Of a stretch of DNA of 64,000 nucleotides, positions 1 to 7,889 are shown piece by piece. The notes beneath the pieces are model-generated. The model had not been told where the DNA came from. It made no database searches and worked only from the letters and a program-made list of their open reading frames with translations. The first letter of the stretch is position 1; the number at the start of each line of letters is the position of its first letter. This DNA comes from an uncultured Clostridia bacterium (GTDB lineage Bacteria; Bacillota; Clostridia; Christensenellales; Borkfalkiaceae): assembly GCA_944327465.1 (NCBI GenBank), contig CALVHH010000006.1, positions 29,481 through 93,480 of the forward strand, written 5' to 3'. Position numbers and translations under genes: made by a program.

Positions 1-207
1 AACCGTGACGCTGCCGCTGCCGCTGGTGAGCGAGATATTCATTATCGTCAATATTCCGCGTTCATCGGCGCTGACTGCCGACCGCGAATACTCTGCCCCG
101 GCGGGGCGGTCATCCGCACGCGCGGCTGCCACGGGCATGAGCGCGATCGCAAAAATCATGCACAGCGCCGCCAGTGCGGCGCAGAGGAGCTTACTTTTAG
201 TCTTCAT
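1..207 (-). CDS. Secreted protein, N-terminal fragment cut by window edge
   Basis: Only the first 69 codons are inside the window. The start is the ATG at 207. Residues 1-31 form a signal peptide: Lys at positions 2, 4 and 6, a long hydrophobic core (CAALAALCMIFAIALMPVAAA) and a likely cut after AARA. The mature part that is visible (DDRPAGAEYSRSAVSADERG...) is polar and not recognisable. Its start overlaps the stop of the upstream membrane XRE regulator by 11 nt, so the two are probably translated together and the product may be an effector or target of that regulator pair. The real length and family cannot be judged here. Confidence 0.6.
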   Translation of the reverse strand, partial: MKTKSKLLCAALAALCMIFAIALMPVAAARADDRPAGAEYSRSAVSADERGILTIMNISLTSGSGSVTV

Positions 208-745
208 CTTCTTTTATCTCCGTTAACATTATTTTTACCTTGGAATAGCGCACAAAGTGCACGGCAGCAAGGACGGCAAACAGCACCGCAAGCACGGCAA
301 ACGCCGTAAAGTGCCAAAAGCTAAGACCGTAGTTGTTGCCGTAATATATTATGTCATCCTTAAAGCAGTACGGCAGTACTGCCGCGCCGCAGACAAAACA
401 CCCGAATGCCGACAGCATAAACAGCACGGCAAACGTCAACGCCCTGCCGAACAGATGGCTTTTGCGCGTAGACAGCAGCAGAGCGCGCTCTTTTTGCCGA
501 AACTGCGCCGCGGGAGAGCACTCCTGCGGGACTTCATCGATAAATATGCTTACATCCACCGAAAAATAGCCGCACAGCGAGCGGATGCTCTCCATATTGG
601 GGCGCGTGACGTCGCTTTCCCACTTTGATACCGTCTGGCGGCTGACGCCTATGCCTTCGGCGAGCTCGCCCTGCGAGACCTTGCGCTCGCTGCGAAGGCG
701 GCGTATTTTATCACCCAATGTTTCCACTTGCGTTTTCTCCGACAT
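197..745 (-). CDS. Membrane-anchored XRE-family regulator (paralogue B)
   Basis: 182 aa. Residues about 7-65 are a Cro/C1-type helix-turn-helix (LRSERKVSQGELAEGIGVSR, then QTVSKWESDVTRPN), the DNA-binding domain of XRE proteins. The C-terminal half has two hydrophobic stretches, around residues 97-128 and 145-172, which would tether the protein in the membrane. I use the ATG at 745 (MSEKTQVE) because the helix-turn-helix begins just after it; an ATG at 760 is possible and the longer frame upstream runs inside the preceding gene. It is a close paralogue of the next gene upstream (same architecture, similar VLFAVLAAVHFVRY near the C-terminus), which points to tandem duplication. Target and signal are unknown. 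Confidence 0.85.
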   Translation of the reverse strand: MSEKTQVETLGDKIRRLRSERKVSQGELAEGIGVSRQTVSKWESDVTRPNMESIRSLCGYFSVDVSIFIDEVPQECSPAAQFRQKERALLLSTRKSHLFGRALTFAVLFMLSAFGCFVCGAAVLPYCFKDDIIYYGNNYGLSFWHFTAFAVLAVLFAVLAAVHFVRYSKVKIMLTEIKEDED

Positions 746-806
746 TTGCGATGAGCACATTGCCCCGCGGCGGTCTTTGAGTGCCGACCGCGGCGGGTTT
801 ACAAGT

Positions 807-1325
807 TCAGAAGACGATGTCGCTAAGAGCCGACCTGCCGGCGGCATAGCGCACGAAGTGCACCGCGGCAAGGACGGCAAACAGCGCCGAAAAAACCGCA
901 AATATTATTACGTGCTCCGTGCCGAACATCATGTCCGTGGCGTGCCACAGCATGTTTTGGTTTATCCTGACGGGGTAAACGGTCATTGCGGCGGCGACGC
1001 ACCCGCATGCCGACAGCGCAAACAGCACGGCAAAGAGCACCGCCCTGCCCAGCATGAGGCTGTTGCGGAGGGCGAGGATCTGCGCAAAACTTTCGTAAGG
1101 CGACGGGGCGGCGGAATCTTTGACGGCTCCTTCATCGATGAAATAGCTGAGCTCAACTTCAAAAAAGTTGCACAGCGACTGAATGTTGTCGACGTTGGGG
1201 CGCATGGCGTCGGCTTCCCACTTGGAGATGGTCTGCCTGGTGACGCCGATCGCCTGACCGAGCTCTTCCTGCGAGATATCGCGCATTCTGCGCAGCTTTC
1301 GTATTTTTTCGCCGATGGATGACAC
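807..1325 (-). CDS. Membrane-anchored XRE-family regulator (paralogue A)
   Basis: 172 aa, GTG start at 1325 preceded by GGAG ten bases upstream. Residues 1-62 are an XRE helix-turn-helix (ISQEELGQAIGVTRQTISKW); two membrane segments follow at about residues 90-115 and 138-163. It is first gene of a unit that continues into paralogue B (61 nt downstream) and the secreted protein at the left edge. A good promoter lies about 55-80 nt upstream and carries a TGTCAA/TTGACA dyad, so autoregulation is likely. Proteins with this layout are common in Firmicutes, usually uncharacterised; a sensor of membrane state is an inference only. Confidence 0.87.
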   Translation of the reverse strand: MSSIGEKIRKLRRMRDISQEELGQAIGVTRQTISKWEADAMRPNVDNIQSLCNFFEVELSYFIDEGAVKDSAAPSPYESFAQILALRNSLMLGRAVLFAVLFALSACGCVAAAMTVYPVRINQNMLWHATDMMFGTEHVIIFAVFSALFAVLAAVHFVRYAAGRSALSDIVF

Positions 1326-1377
1326 TTTTTGCTTGCTCCGATGTGTATGTTAACGGTATTTTAACACATGCGCAAAA

Positions 1378-1405
1378 ATTATGCAAGCATCGAAATGCCT
1401 GTCAA
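1378..1405 (-). promoter_or_regulatory. Sigma-A-type promoter for the XRE pair
   Basis: On the minus strand TTGACA (1400-1405) is separated by 16 nt from CATAAT (1378-1383). Transcription would start near 1371 and read into the GTG start at 1325. Confidence 0.75.
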
Positions 1406-1419
1406 GACAAATTTTGACA
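1400..1419. promoter_or_regulatory. Inverted repeat overlapping the -35 box, possible operator
   Basis: TGTCAA (1400-1405) and TTGACA (1414-1419) form a 6-bp dyad with an 8-nt spacer. One arm is the -35 hexamer of the promoter, so a dimeric repressor bound here would block it. The helix-turn-helix proteins encoded downstream are the obvious candidates. Confidence 0.4.
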
Positions 1420-1440
1420 AAGCATTTTATGAAGGCGCAG

Positions 1441-1469
1441 GTCGGGCGCGGCATGACGCCGCGCCCGAC
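1441..1469 (-). terminator. GC-rich hairpin after the glycosyltransferase gene
   Basis: A perfect 12-bp stem GTCGGGCGCGGC / GCCGCGCCCGAC with a 5-nt loop, 60 nt past the stop of the glycosyltransferase. There is no clear T-run on the minus strand, so it may terminate inefficiently or only stabilise the 3' end. Confidence 0.5.
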
Positions 1470-1528
1470 CCTACATGAAAAAATGGAGAAATATCAAGGC
1501 AAATTGCCCGTGTGTGCGATTTGAATTT

Positions 1529-2560
1529 TTAAAGCTGACCGAGCTTGACGTGGCGGCACAAAAATTTGTAGCTTGCGGTGGTGACTTTGCCCTTGAGCTT
1601 CCAGGGCAGCCTGTCGACCATGAACAGCAGCGGCATGCGCTTTATACGCCTGTACAGCGCCCCGTCGCGCGATTTGAGTTCGGCAAACATTTCCGCAAAG
1701 TCGCGGCGGCGCTGCGGACTGTCCTTGGCGGTCGTGAAAAAGTATGTGTTGCACATTACGGCGTGCAGCGTGTGATACATCTGCCTGCGCTGGGGACGGC
1801 ACATGGAAGAGAGCTGCTCGCCCGAATATGCCGCAAGCATGCGCCGCATGACCGTTATCTGGTCGGTGTAGTGCGAAACAAGGTTGTCTATGGTCACGGT
1901 CTGGTCGCTTCTGCCTATGTAGTAGCGGTACATGTCGACATTCAGATAGTACAGCTTCTGCATGTGCGCGAGGGGCGCGTACGCGAAGAGGTTGTCTTCG
2001 TAAAAGGTATGTTCGGGCAGGGATATGCCGCATTGACGCAGCTTTTGCGTGTTGTACACCAGCGAGTGCATGAGCAGCATCTTCCACAGCTTTAAAGGCT
2101 TTATTTCGTCCCAGCCGAACACCCTGTTTTGCGGAAAGTTCTTTGCGTAGCCGGATATGTACCTGGTGCCGTCGTTTACGTGCTCGTAGACGAAGTTGGT
2201 TATGTACAAGTCCACCTCCTCCCCGCGGGAGCAGTTGTCCTTTATGACCGAAAGCAGCGAGGCGTACGCTTCGCCGTCGAGCCAGTCATCCGAATCGACG
2301 ACTTTATAGTACAGCCCCGTGGCGGCGCCCAGCCCCGCCATTATGCCCGAGCCGTGCCCGCCGTTGGGCTTGTGGATGACCTTTACCGCGGAGGGATAGC
2401 GCTCCGCCCAGCCATCGGCGATGGCGGCGGTGTTATCCGTGCTGCCGTCGTCGACGATTATAATTTCAACGTCGTCGCCGCCCGCTATAAGGCTGGCGAC
2501 GCATTTGCTTAAATAGTCCTGCGAGTTGTAGCAGGGCACGGCAAATGTTATGTACTTCAT
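1529..2560 (-). CDS. Family 2 glycosyltransferase
   Basis: 343 aa, ATG at 2560 with AGGGG nine bases upstream. The N-terminal 110 residues are a GT-A fold: it opens ITFAVPCYNSQDYLSKCVAS, has the nucleotide-binding VEIIIVDDGSTDNT, and a metal-binding VVDSDDWL (DXD-type) near residue 93. No transmembrane segment is evident, so it should work on the inner membrane face using a nucleotide sugar, adding a residue to a cell-surface glycan. Acceptor and donor cannot be predicted. It stands alone between terminator-like hairpins, with no wzx/wzy or other polysaccharide genes next to it. Confident as GT2, not as to substrate. Confidence 0.9.
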   Translation of the reverse strand: MKYITFAVPCYNSQDYLSKCVASLIAGGDDVEIIIVDDGSTDNTAAIADGWAERYPSAVKVIHKPNGGHGSGIMAGLGAATGLYYKVVDSDDWLDGEAYASLLSVIKDNCSRGEEVDLYITNFVYEHVNDGTRYISGYAKNFPQNRVFGWDEIKPLKLWKMLLMHSLVYNTQKLRQCGISLPEHTFYEDNLFAYAPLAHMQKLYYLNVDMYRYYIGRSDQTVTIDNLVSHYTDQITVMRRMLAAYSGEQLSSMCRPQRRQMYHTLHAVMCNTYFFTTAKDSPQRRRDFAEMFAELKSRDGALYRRIKRMPLLFMVDRLPWKLKGKVTTASYKFLCRHVKLGQL

Positions 2561-2613
2561 ATGTATTTCCCCTAAAAAACAGTCAGCGCGAAAAATTGAT
2601 ATATATAGTTAAA

Positions 2614-2650
2614 GCGGCGGGGCGGAAAACTTTATTTACCGCCTCGCCGC
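2614..2650 (-). terminator. Hairpin between the GPH symporter and the glycosyltransferase
   Basis: GCGGCGGGGCGG (2614-2625) pairs with CCGCCTCGCCGC (2639-2650) apart from one G-T position; on the minus strand TTTAACTATAT follows. It lies about 140 nt past the symporter stop and probably ends the GH3-symporter transcript. The rest of 2561-2791 shows only weaker GC-rich inverted repeats. Confidence 0.4.
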
Positions 2651-2791
2651 ACTCTTTGGCGGTGTCCTGCCGCGCTATCGGCGCGACAGGCACAGAAGGA
2701 GAATGTAATGAAAACAGCCGTCTGCCCCCGTTCCCCGTTGCGGGCACGCCGCGGCGGGAAACGGGAAAGCAAATGGAGGTAATGAAAAAGG

Positions 2792-4432
2792 CTATTTTTT
2801 CTTGTTTTGCTTGGCGGCAAGCTTTGCCTGATATGCGGCTTCCTCCTCTTCGAAGTTGAGCCCCTTCTTTTGGCACCTTGCCTTGAGTTCGGCGAGGCGC
2901 GCCTCTTCGGCGAGGCGGTCCGCCTCCTCCTCTTCGCGGCGCAGCCGCTCTTCGGGAGGTATCCACTCGACGCCTGCGGCTTCCGCCTGCGCCTTTTGCC
3001 TGTCAAGTATTATCCTGCGGTCGCCTTCGAGATATCTTTCAACGGTAAAGAACACGAGCACTATGGCGCCGACGGCGTAGCAGACCGTCTCGATCCATAT
3101 GTACGCTATTACCGTGCCCGTTTCGCCGCTGCCGACCAGTGCGTTGGTTATGCCCTGTCCGACGGGCATTGAAGCTATCATTATGGAGCTGTATATCGAC
3201 ATTATAAGGCTGTCGCAGCGCTTGCCCGTCTTGGCTTCGATGTGGTCGATGCAGTCGGCTATCATGGCGAGTATCATGTATCCCGCGGGAGCCGAGCCGA
3301 GGCACTTGAGTGCGATGCCCACGGCGGCGACGACCATGTTGTCGTACCAGATGCCGGCTATGACGCCGCCGACGGCGCCTATCGCCATGCCGATGATGGT
3401 TATGAGCTGCTTGCCGAATTTATTGCACAGCGGTGCGACGAAGAACACCGCGGCAGCCATGGGTATGGCGCCGACTATGCCAAGTACGCCGGTTATGGAG
3501 TCCTTATCCAGCGCGTCGGTGACGAGTATCTGGGCATAGGAGTTCATCGACGTGTTCTTTACGCCGCCGCTGAGCTGGTACAGAAGATAGAATATTATGA
3601 TGACCCAGAAGAACTTTTCGCTCATTACCGCCTTTGCCTGCTCCTTTGAAGAGAGCGACTGCTTTTCGGTAACGGCGGCGGACATTGCCGCACGCTCTTC
3701 GGTGACGCGCTCGCGGGTGAAGTAGTACTGCATTACCGTACCCGCAAAGGTGACCACCGCCACTATTGCGAACAGTATGAGCCAGTAGGTCTTTTGCTCG
3801 CCCAGCGACATTTCGTCGTTGATGAGCAGCCCCAGAAGGAAGGGGAACACCATGGAACCCGCGCCCGACGCGCCGAGCAGCGACATGTTGACGAAGGACG
3901 CAAGCACGCTGCGCTGCTTGCCGTTGCGGGTGGAGAGGGGCGTGAGCGTGGAGTTTGCCGTGTTGTAGAGGGGGAACGCCACCGCATAGTACAGGTTGTA
4001 AGCTATTGCTATCCAGACCATTTTAAACGTGGCGTCGTCGGAGGGCTGTATGAAGATGAGCACGCTCGACACCGCCAGAAGCAGCGCCGAAAGCAGTATC
4101 CACGGCCGCGCCTTGCCCGCTTTGGTGTTCGTCCGTTCGACCACCTGCCCGGCGACGAGGTTGCCTATGATTATGAGTATTGCCGAGAGTATGGGGAATA
4201 TGGTGAGGAAACCTTCCACCGTACCCGCGAGCGCCGAACCCGAGGCAAGCTCTTCGGCAAACAGTATATTGCGGAAATAGTTGGTGAGATATATCGTGAA
4301 TATGCCGTTTGCGAGCATTGCGCAGAACGGTCCCACAAGGTAGCCGAGGAGCGATTCCACCGGCTTTACGTTTGCCGACTTTACCTTAGTGGACAACAGC
4401 GGATTGCAAAATATGCTGTTTTTGGAACTCAT
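2792..4432 (-). CDS. GPH-family (MelB-like) sugar:cation symporter
   Basis: 546 aa with about 12 hydrophobic segments between residues 25 and 465, in the layout of the glycoside-pentoside-hexuronide:cation symporters: an early polar helix start (LLGYLVGPFCAMLANGIFTI), a loop with ERTNTKAGKARPWIL typical of the GPH family motif between helices 2 and 3, and a central loop around residues 240-265. After the last helix there is an unusual 75-residue charged tail (from about residue 470) rich in Glu, Arg and Lys and likely coiled coil. It is downstream of the GH3 glucosidase with an ATGA overlap, so it presumably imports the disaccharide or glycoside that the GH3 enzyme hydrolyses inside the cell. 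Confidence 0.9.
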   Translation of the reverse strand: MSSKNSIFCNPLLSTKVKSANVKPVESLLGYLVGPFCAMLANGIFTIYLTNYFRNILFAEELASGSALAGTVEGFLTIFPILSAILIIIGNLVAGQVVERTNTKAGKARPWILLSALLLAVSSVLIFIQPSDDATFKMVWIAIAYNLYYAVAFPLYNTANSTLTPLSTRNGKQRSVLASFVNMSLLGASGAGSMVFPFLLGLLINDEMSLGEQKTYWLILFAIVAVVTFAGTVMQYYFTRERVTEERAAMSAAVTEKQSLSSKEQAKAVMSEKFFWVIIIFYLLYQLSGGVKNTSMNSYAQILVTDALDKDSITGVLGIVGAIPMAAAVFFVAPLCNKFGKQLITIIGMAIGAVGGVIAGIWYDNMVVAAVGIALKCLGSAPAGYMILAMIADCIDHIEAKTGKRCDSLIMSIYSSIMIASMPVGQGITNALVGSGETGTVIAYIWIETVCYAVGAIVLVFFTVERYLEGDRRIILDRQKAQAEAAGVEWIPPEERLRREEEEADRLAEEARLAELKARCQKKGLNFEEEEAAYQAKLAAKQNKKK

Positions 4433-6837
4433 TTATCCTTTCCCCCTTTCTTTTGTTTTGTCAGGAACGTGCCTATGCCCTTGAAGAGGTGGCCGTTGAA
4501 CATCATTATCAGCGCCTGCATCTGCCTGCGCGAAAGACCGCCGTACTTGGCGAGCCCGCGCACCGGCTGATGCAGCATGCCCTGCACGAGCGTGTTTGCC
4601 TGCATGCGGTTGCCCGTGGAGTACATGAACCATATTGCCAGGCGTATGGCGCCCGAAAACGCCCTGCCCACCCAGCGCTTTGAATACCTTAAATCTGCCA
4701 CGGTGCTGTTTTCGCCTATGACCATTCTGTTCTTTTTGTAGAAGTCATAGCCCGACTTGGGCGGTCTGTGCCCGAGCAGCGCGATGTACTGGGTGCCGTC
4801 TATATCGGCGGCGTTGCCGCTGAAATAGTCGGGCAGCATGCGCCTGTCGTAGCCGAAGTCGGTCATATCGCCCGTGCGCCCGACGGTGCATTTTAAGCGG
4901 ATATCTGCCGACGACGACCCGACGGAGAGGATATATTCGCCCTCCTCCGTCTGCCACTTGCCCGCCTTGGGGTTGAAGGAGCGGAAGGAGTATTCATCAA
5001 AGGGTATGCGCACCTTTGCGCTTTCGCCCGCCTTTAAAAATACCTTTTTGAAGCCCTTGAGCTCGATGGCGGGGCGGAATATGGCGCTCTGCGGTTTGGA
5101 TATGTACAGCTGGCAGACTTCGGCGCCGTCGAAGGAGCCCGTATTTGTTAATGTGAACTCCACTCCGTCTCCGTCGGCGGAGATGTCGGAATATTCGAAC
5201 GTGGTATAACTGAGGCCGTAGCCGAAGGGATAATCGACGCCGACGCCCGCGGTGGCGTAATAGCGGTAGCCCACGAAGATGCTTTCGCGGTATTCCACCG
5301 TCATCTGCCGCCCGGGGAAGTGGCTTGCCGAAGGGCAGGAGCCGTAGCTTGCGGGGTAACTTTCGGACAGCTTGCCCGAAGGATTGACGGCGCCCGTGAG
5401 CACGTTGAGCATTGCCGATACGCCCGCCTGACCGCCGAGATAGGCGTGCACGAGCGCGTCGGCGCCGTTGAGCGTGCCCGGCTCTACCGGCGCGCCGCAG
5501 AAGAGCAGCACCACTACCTTTTTGCCGAGAGAACAGAGGCTCTTGAAGAACTCAAGCTGGTTTTGGGGCAGCTTCATGTTGCGCCTGTCGAGGCCTTCGG
5601 CTTCGGTGACTTCGTCCAGCCCGGCGAAGAACACTACTGTGTCGGCGCGGGCTGCGAGGTCGAGCGCCTTTTTGGCGAGGGACTTGCTCTCCCCGCCGTA
5701 GCGCTTGTAGCCGGGGGCGTAGCCTATGTAATTTATGTTGTGATTGCCGACTTCGGTGAGAAAGCTCTCCTTTATGGAGGGATTGACTATCGAAGAGCCC
5801 GCGCCCTGGAAGCGGGGCTTATCGGCAAAGTCGCCTATAAAGCACACCTTTTGGCTGCCGAGGGGCAGGACGCCGTCGTTCTTTAAGAGCACTATGCTCT
5901 CTTCGGCGCACTTGCGCGCCGCGGCGTGGTGGGCGGATATATCGTATTCCTTTACCGCCCTCTTTACGGCGGCGTCGGTGGTTATTGCAAATTCTATAAG
6001 TCTGTCGAGGCATTCGTCGACGAGCGATTCGTCCAGCGTGCCGTCTTCGAGCGCGGCATACACGTCGTCCGCGCCGTAGCGGCAGGAGGGCATTTCGAGG
6101 TCGCTGCCCGCCTTTACCGATTCCACCTTGTCGTTGGTGCCCGCCCAGTCGGATACGACGACGCCTTCAAAGCCCCATTCGCCGCGCAGTATGTCCGAAA
6201 GCAAGTGCCTGTTCTGGTCGGCAAAGACGCCGTTTATCCTGTTGTAGGAGGACATGACCGCCTTGGCGCCCCCCTCCTTTACCGCTATTTCGAACGCGGT
6301 GAGGTATATTTCGCGCAGGGCGCGTTCATCGACGACGCTGTCCGAGACCATGCGGCGCAGTTCCTGATTGTTGGCGGCAAAGTGCTTTACGCAGGCATAT
6401 ATGCCGTTGGACTGTATGCCGCGGATGTATGCGGCGCTCATTTTGCCGGCGAGGTAGGGGTCTTCGGAATAGTATTCGAAGTTTCTGCCGCACAGCGGAT
6501 TGCGCTTGATGTTTATGCCGGGACCGAGCAGCATGTTGACGCCCTGGGCGGCAGCCTCTTCGCCGAGCAGCCTGCCCATGCCTTCGATGAGCTCGGGATT
6601 CCAGCTGTTGCATATGCTTGCCGACGAGGGCAGGCAGGTGGCGGCAAGGCTGGGATTGAGCCCGAGGTGGTCGCTTGCGGCAACCTGTTTGCGGACGCCG
6701 CTTGGACCATCGGCAAGCCATGCCTGAGGAAGCCCTATCTCCTCAATGCCGTGAGTCGTCCAGAAATCCCTGCCCGTGAGCAGGTCTGCCTTCTGGCGGC
6801 GGGTAAGTTTACATATTTTCTCTGCATGCTTCAACAA
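4429..6837 (-). CDS. GH3 beta-glucosidase-like glycoside hydrolase (cytoplasmic)
   Basis: 802 aa, no signal peptide, canonical domain order. The catalytic (alpha/beta)8 domain holds the sugar-binding KHFAANNQE region and the nucleophile Asp in GVVVSDWAG near residue 229; the GH3 C-terminal alpha/beta sandwich follows (SIVLLKNDGVLPL near residue 318) and then a fibronectin-III-like domain (GYGLSYTTFEYSD). These enzymes cleave terminal non-reducing beta-linked sugars with retention. The start is TTG at 6837 (or the adjacent TTG at 6834): AGGGGGAG sits 5-8 nt upstream and no ATG is available near it. It is translationally coupled to the GPH symporter, so import followed by intracellular hydrolysis is the likely job; the exact sugar is unknown. 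Confidence 0.94.
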   Translation of the reverse strand: MLKHAEKICKLTRRQKADLLTGRDFWTTHGIEEIGLPQAWLADGPSGVRKQVAASDHLGLNPSLAATCLPSSASICNSWNPELIEGMGRLLGEEAAAQGVNMLLGPGINIKRNPLCGRNFEYYSEDPYLAGKMSAAYIRGIQSNGIYACVKHFAANNQELRRMVSDSVVDERALREIYLTAFEIAVKEGGAKAVMSSYNRINGVFADQNRHLLSDILRGEWGFEGVVVSDWAGTNDKVESVKAGSDLEMPSCRYGADDVYAALEDGTLDESLVDECLDRLIEFAITTDAAVKRAVKEYDISAHHAAARKCAEESIVLLKNDGVLPLGSQKVCFIGDFADKPRFQGAGSSIVNPSIKESFLTEVGNHNINYIGYAPGYKRYGGESKSLAKKALDLAARADTVVFFAGLDEVTEAEGLDRRNMKLPQNQLEFFKSLCSLGKKVVVLLFCGAPVEPGTLNGADALVHAYLGGQAGVSAMLNVLTGAVNPSGKLSESYPASYGSCPSASHFPGRQMTVEYRESIFVGYRYYATAGVGVDYPFGYGLSYTTFEYSDISADGDGVEFTLTNTGSFDGAEVCQLYISKPQSAIFRPAIELKGFKKVFLKAGESAKVRIPFDEYSFRSFNPKAGKWQTEEGEYILSVGSSSADIRLKCTVGRTGDMTDFGYDRRMLPDYFSGNAADIDGTQYIALLGHRPPKSGYDFYKKNRMVIGENSTVADLRYSKRWVGRAFSGAIRLAIWFMYSTGNRMQANTLVQGMLHQPVRGLAKYGGLSRRQMQALIMMFNGHLFKGIGTFLTKQKKGGKDK

Positions 6838-6867
6838 AGTATCTCCCCCTGTCGTTCTTCATGTATG

Positions 6868-6873
6868 ATTGTA
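6868..6873 (-). promoter_or_regulatory. Extended -10 promoter for the GH3-symporter operon
   Basis: Minus-strand TG-T-TACAAT gives an extended -10 box about 30 nt before the TTG start. No good -35 hexamer is present at the right distance, which fits a promoter that needs an activator. Confidence 0.45.
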
Positions 6874-6931
6874 ACATTAATTTATATAAATTTACAGAGT
6901 TGTCGCACAATCTGTTCATTTAGCGGCATAA

Positions 6932-6948
6932 ATTGCACAACGTGCAAT
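6932..6948. promoter_or_regulatory. Perfect inverted repeat, candidate activator site
   Basis: ATTGCAC (6932-6938) and GTGCAAT (6942-6948) are a perfect 7-bp dyad with a 3-nt spacer, about 60 nt upstream of the -10 box of the GH3-symporter operon and 67 nt from the divergent protease promoter. Position and symmetry suggest a dimeric regulator site for sugar induction. Confidence 0.45.
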
Positions 6949-7014
6949 ACATAATAAAAATTTTACATCTTTTTGCTCGGAGGGGCAGACGCAAGGCAAT
7001 TTGTGCGCCCCGCC

Positions 7015-7044
7015 TTGACAGCGAGCGGGCGGTTAAGATATAAT
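7015..7044 (+). promoter_or_regulatory. Consensus promoter for the CPBP protease gene
   Basis: TTGACA (7015-7020), 18-nt spacer, TATAAT (7039-7044). The predicted start of transcription near 7051 falls inside the ribosome binding site GAGGGGAGG (7046-7054), so the mRNA leader would be only about 11 nt long. Confidence 0.8.
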
Positions 7045-7061
7045 TGAGGGGAGGACAGACG

Positions 7062-7832
7062 ATGAACAAAAGTATTAAAACGGCGGCGCTCATAACCCTG
7101 CTTGTCGCGGGCGCCGCCGCGCTGACAGCCATATATTGCGTGCCGGTGACGTTCAGCGCCGACAAAGCGTGCAACGCGCTGTGGAAGGACGCCGCCGTGT
7201 GCGCCGCCACGGCGGCGTGCGCTTTTGCGCTGGCGCGGCTGGGCGGCTGCACGGCGAGGCTCAGACAAGTGAAGGGCGACGCCGCCGCAAAGCTGAAATG
7301 GTGCCTGCCCTGCCTTGCCGTTGCGGCGGTCAACTTTCCGCTGTCCGCCCTCATTGCGGGCGGAGCGGTCATAGAGCGGGCGGACCTGATATGGCTGTTC
7401 CTTTTGAAGTGCCTTGCCATAGCCGCGTGCGAAGAACTGCTCTTCCGCGGGCTGGTGCTGGAACTGTGCGAACAGCTGACCGCGGGGCGCTGCCGCACGC
7501 CGCTGGCAGCCATACTGATATCTTCGGCGGCGTTCGGGCTCTTTCACCTCTTCAACCTGCTGGCGGGCGCGGGTGTTGCGCAGACGGCGCTGCAGGCGGG
7601 ATACACCTTTCTTACGGGCATAATGTACGCCTTTACCGCGGTAAGGACGGGCAGCATACTGCCGGCGATAGCGCTGCACGCGCTGTACGACGCGGGCGGG
7701 CTGATAATATCCGACCTGGGCAGCGGCAGCCCGCACGACGCGGCGTTCTGGGTGCTGACCGCGGCGGCAGCGGCGCTGTGCGCCGCGCACCTGACGGCGT
7801 ATACCATAAAAAATTTCATTCGCAAAAAATAG
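7062..7832 (+). CDS. CPBP (CAAX/Abi) family intramembrane metalloprotease
   Basis: 256 aa; ATG at 7062, seven bases after GGGGAGG. Polytopic membrane protein with about seven hydrophobic helices. The family signature is complete: EELLFRG near residue 128 (EExxxR glutamates and arginine), FGLFHLFN about 35 residues later (FxxxH) and a third motif AIALHALYDAGG (HxxxN/D-like) near residue 205. Members cleave substrates inside the membrane; some process prenylated proteins, others act in bacteriocin self-immunity. No bacteriocin gene is adjacent, so the role is open. It is transcribed alone, divergently from the GH3 operon and convergent with the acylation operon. Confidence 0.88.
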   Translation: MNKSIKTAALITLLVAGAAALTAIYCVPVTFSADKACNALWKDAAVCAATAACAFALARLGGCTARLRQVKGDAAAKLKWCLPCLAVAAVNFPLSALIAGGAVIERADLIWLFLLKCLAIAACEELLFRGLVLELCEQLTAGRCRTPLAAILISSAAFGLFHLFNLLAGAGVAQTALQAGYTFLTGIMYAFTAVRTGSILPAIALHALYDAGGLIISDLGSGSPHDAAFWVLTAAAAALCAAHLTAYTIKNFIRKK

Positions 7833-7856
7833 ACCCGAAAAAATTTTTTCGGGTCT
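7831..7856. terminator. Bidirectional intrinsic terminator
   Basis: A perfect 13-bp palindrome (AGACCCGAAAAAA / TTTTTTCGGGTCT) between convergent genes, with A- and T-rich inner arms so that each strand ends in a U-run. It overlaps the last codon of the protease gene and ends both transcripts. Confidence 0.85.
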
Positions 7857-7889
7857 GTCATTTTATGATCGGTATCGCATATCCCCGCG

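Noticed and set aside
7062-7832. Bacteriocin immunity or phage-abortive (Abi) system
   Set aside because: The CPBP family includes such proteins, but no bacteriocin, transporter or phage genes are adjacent.
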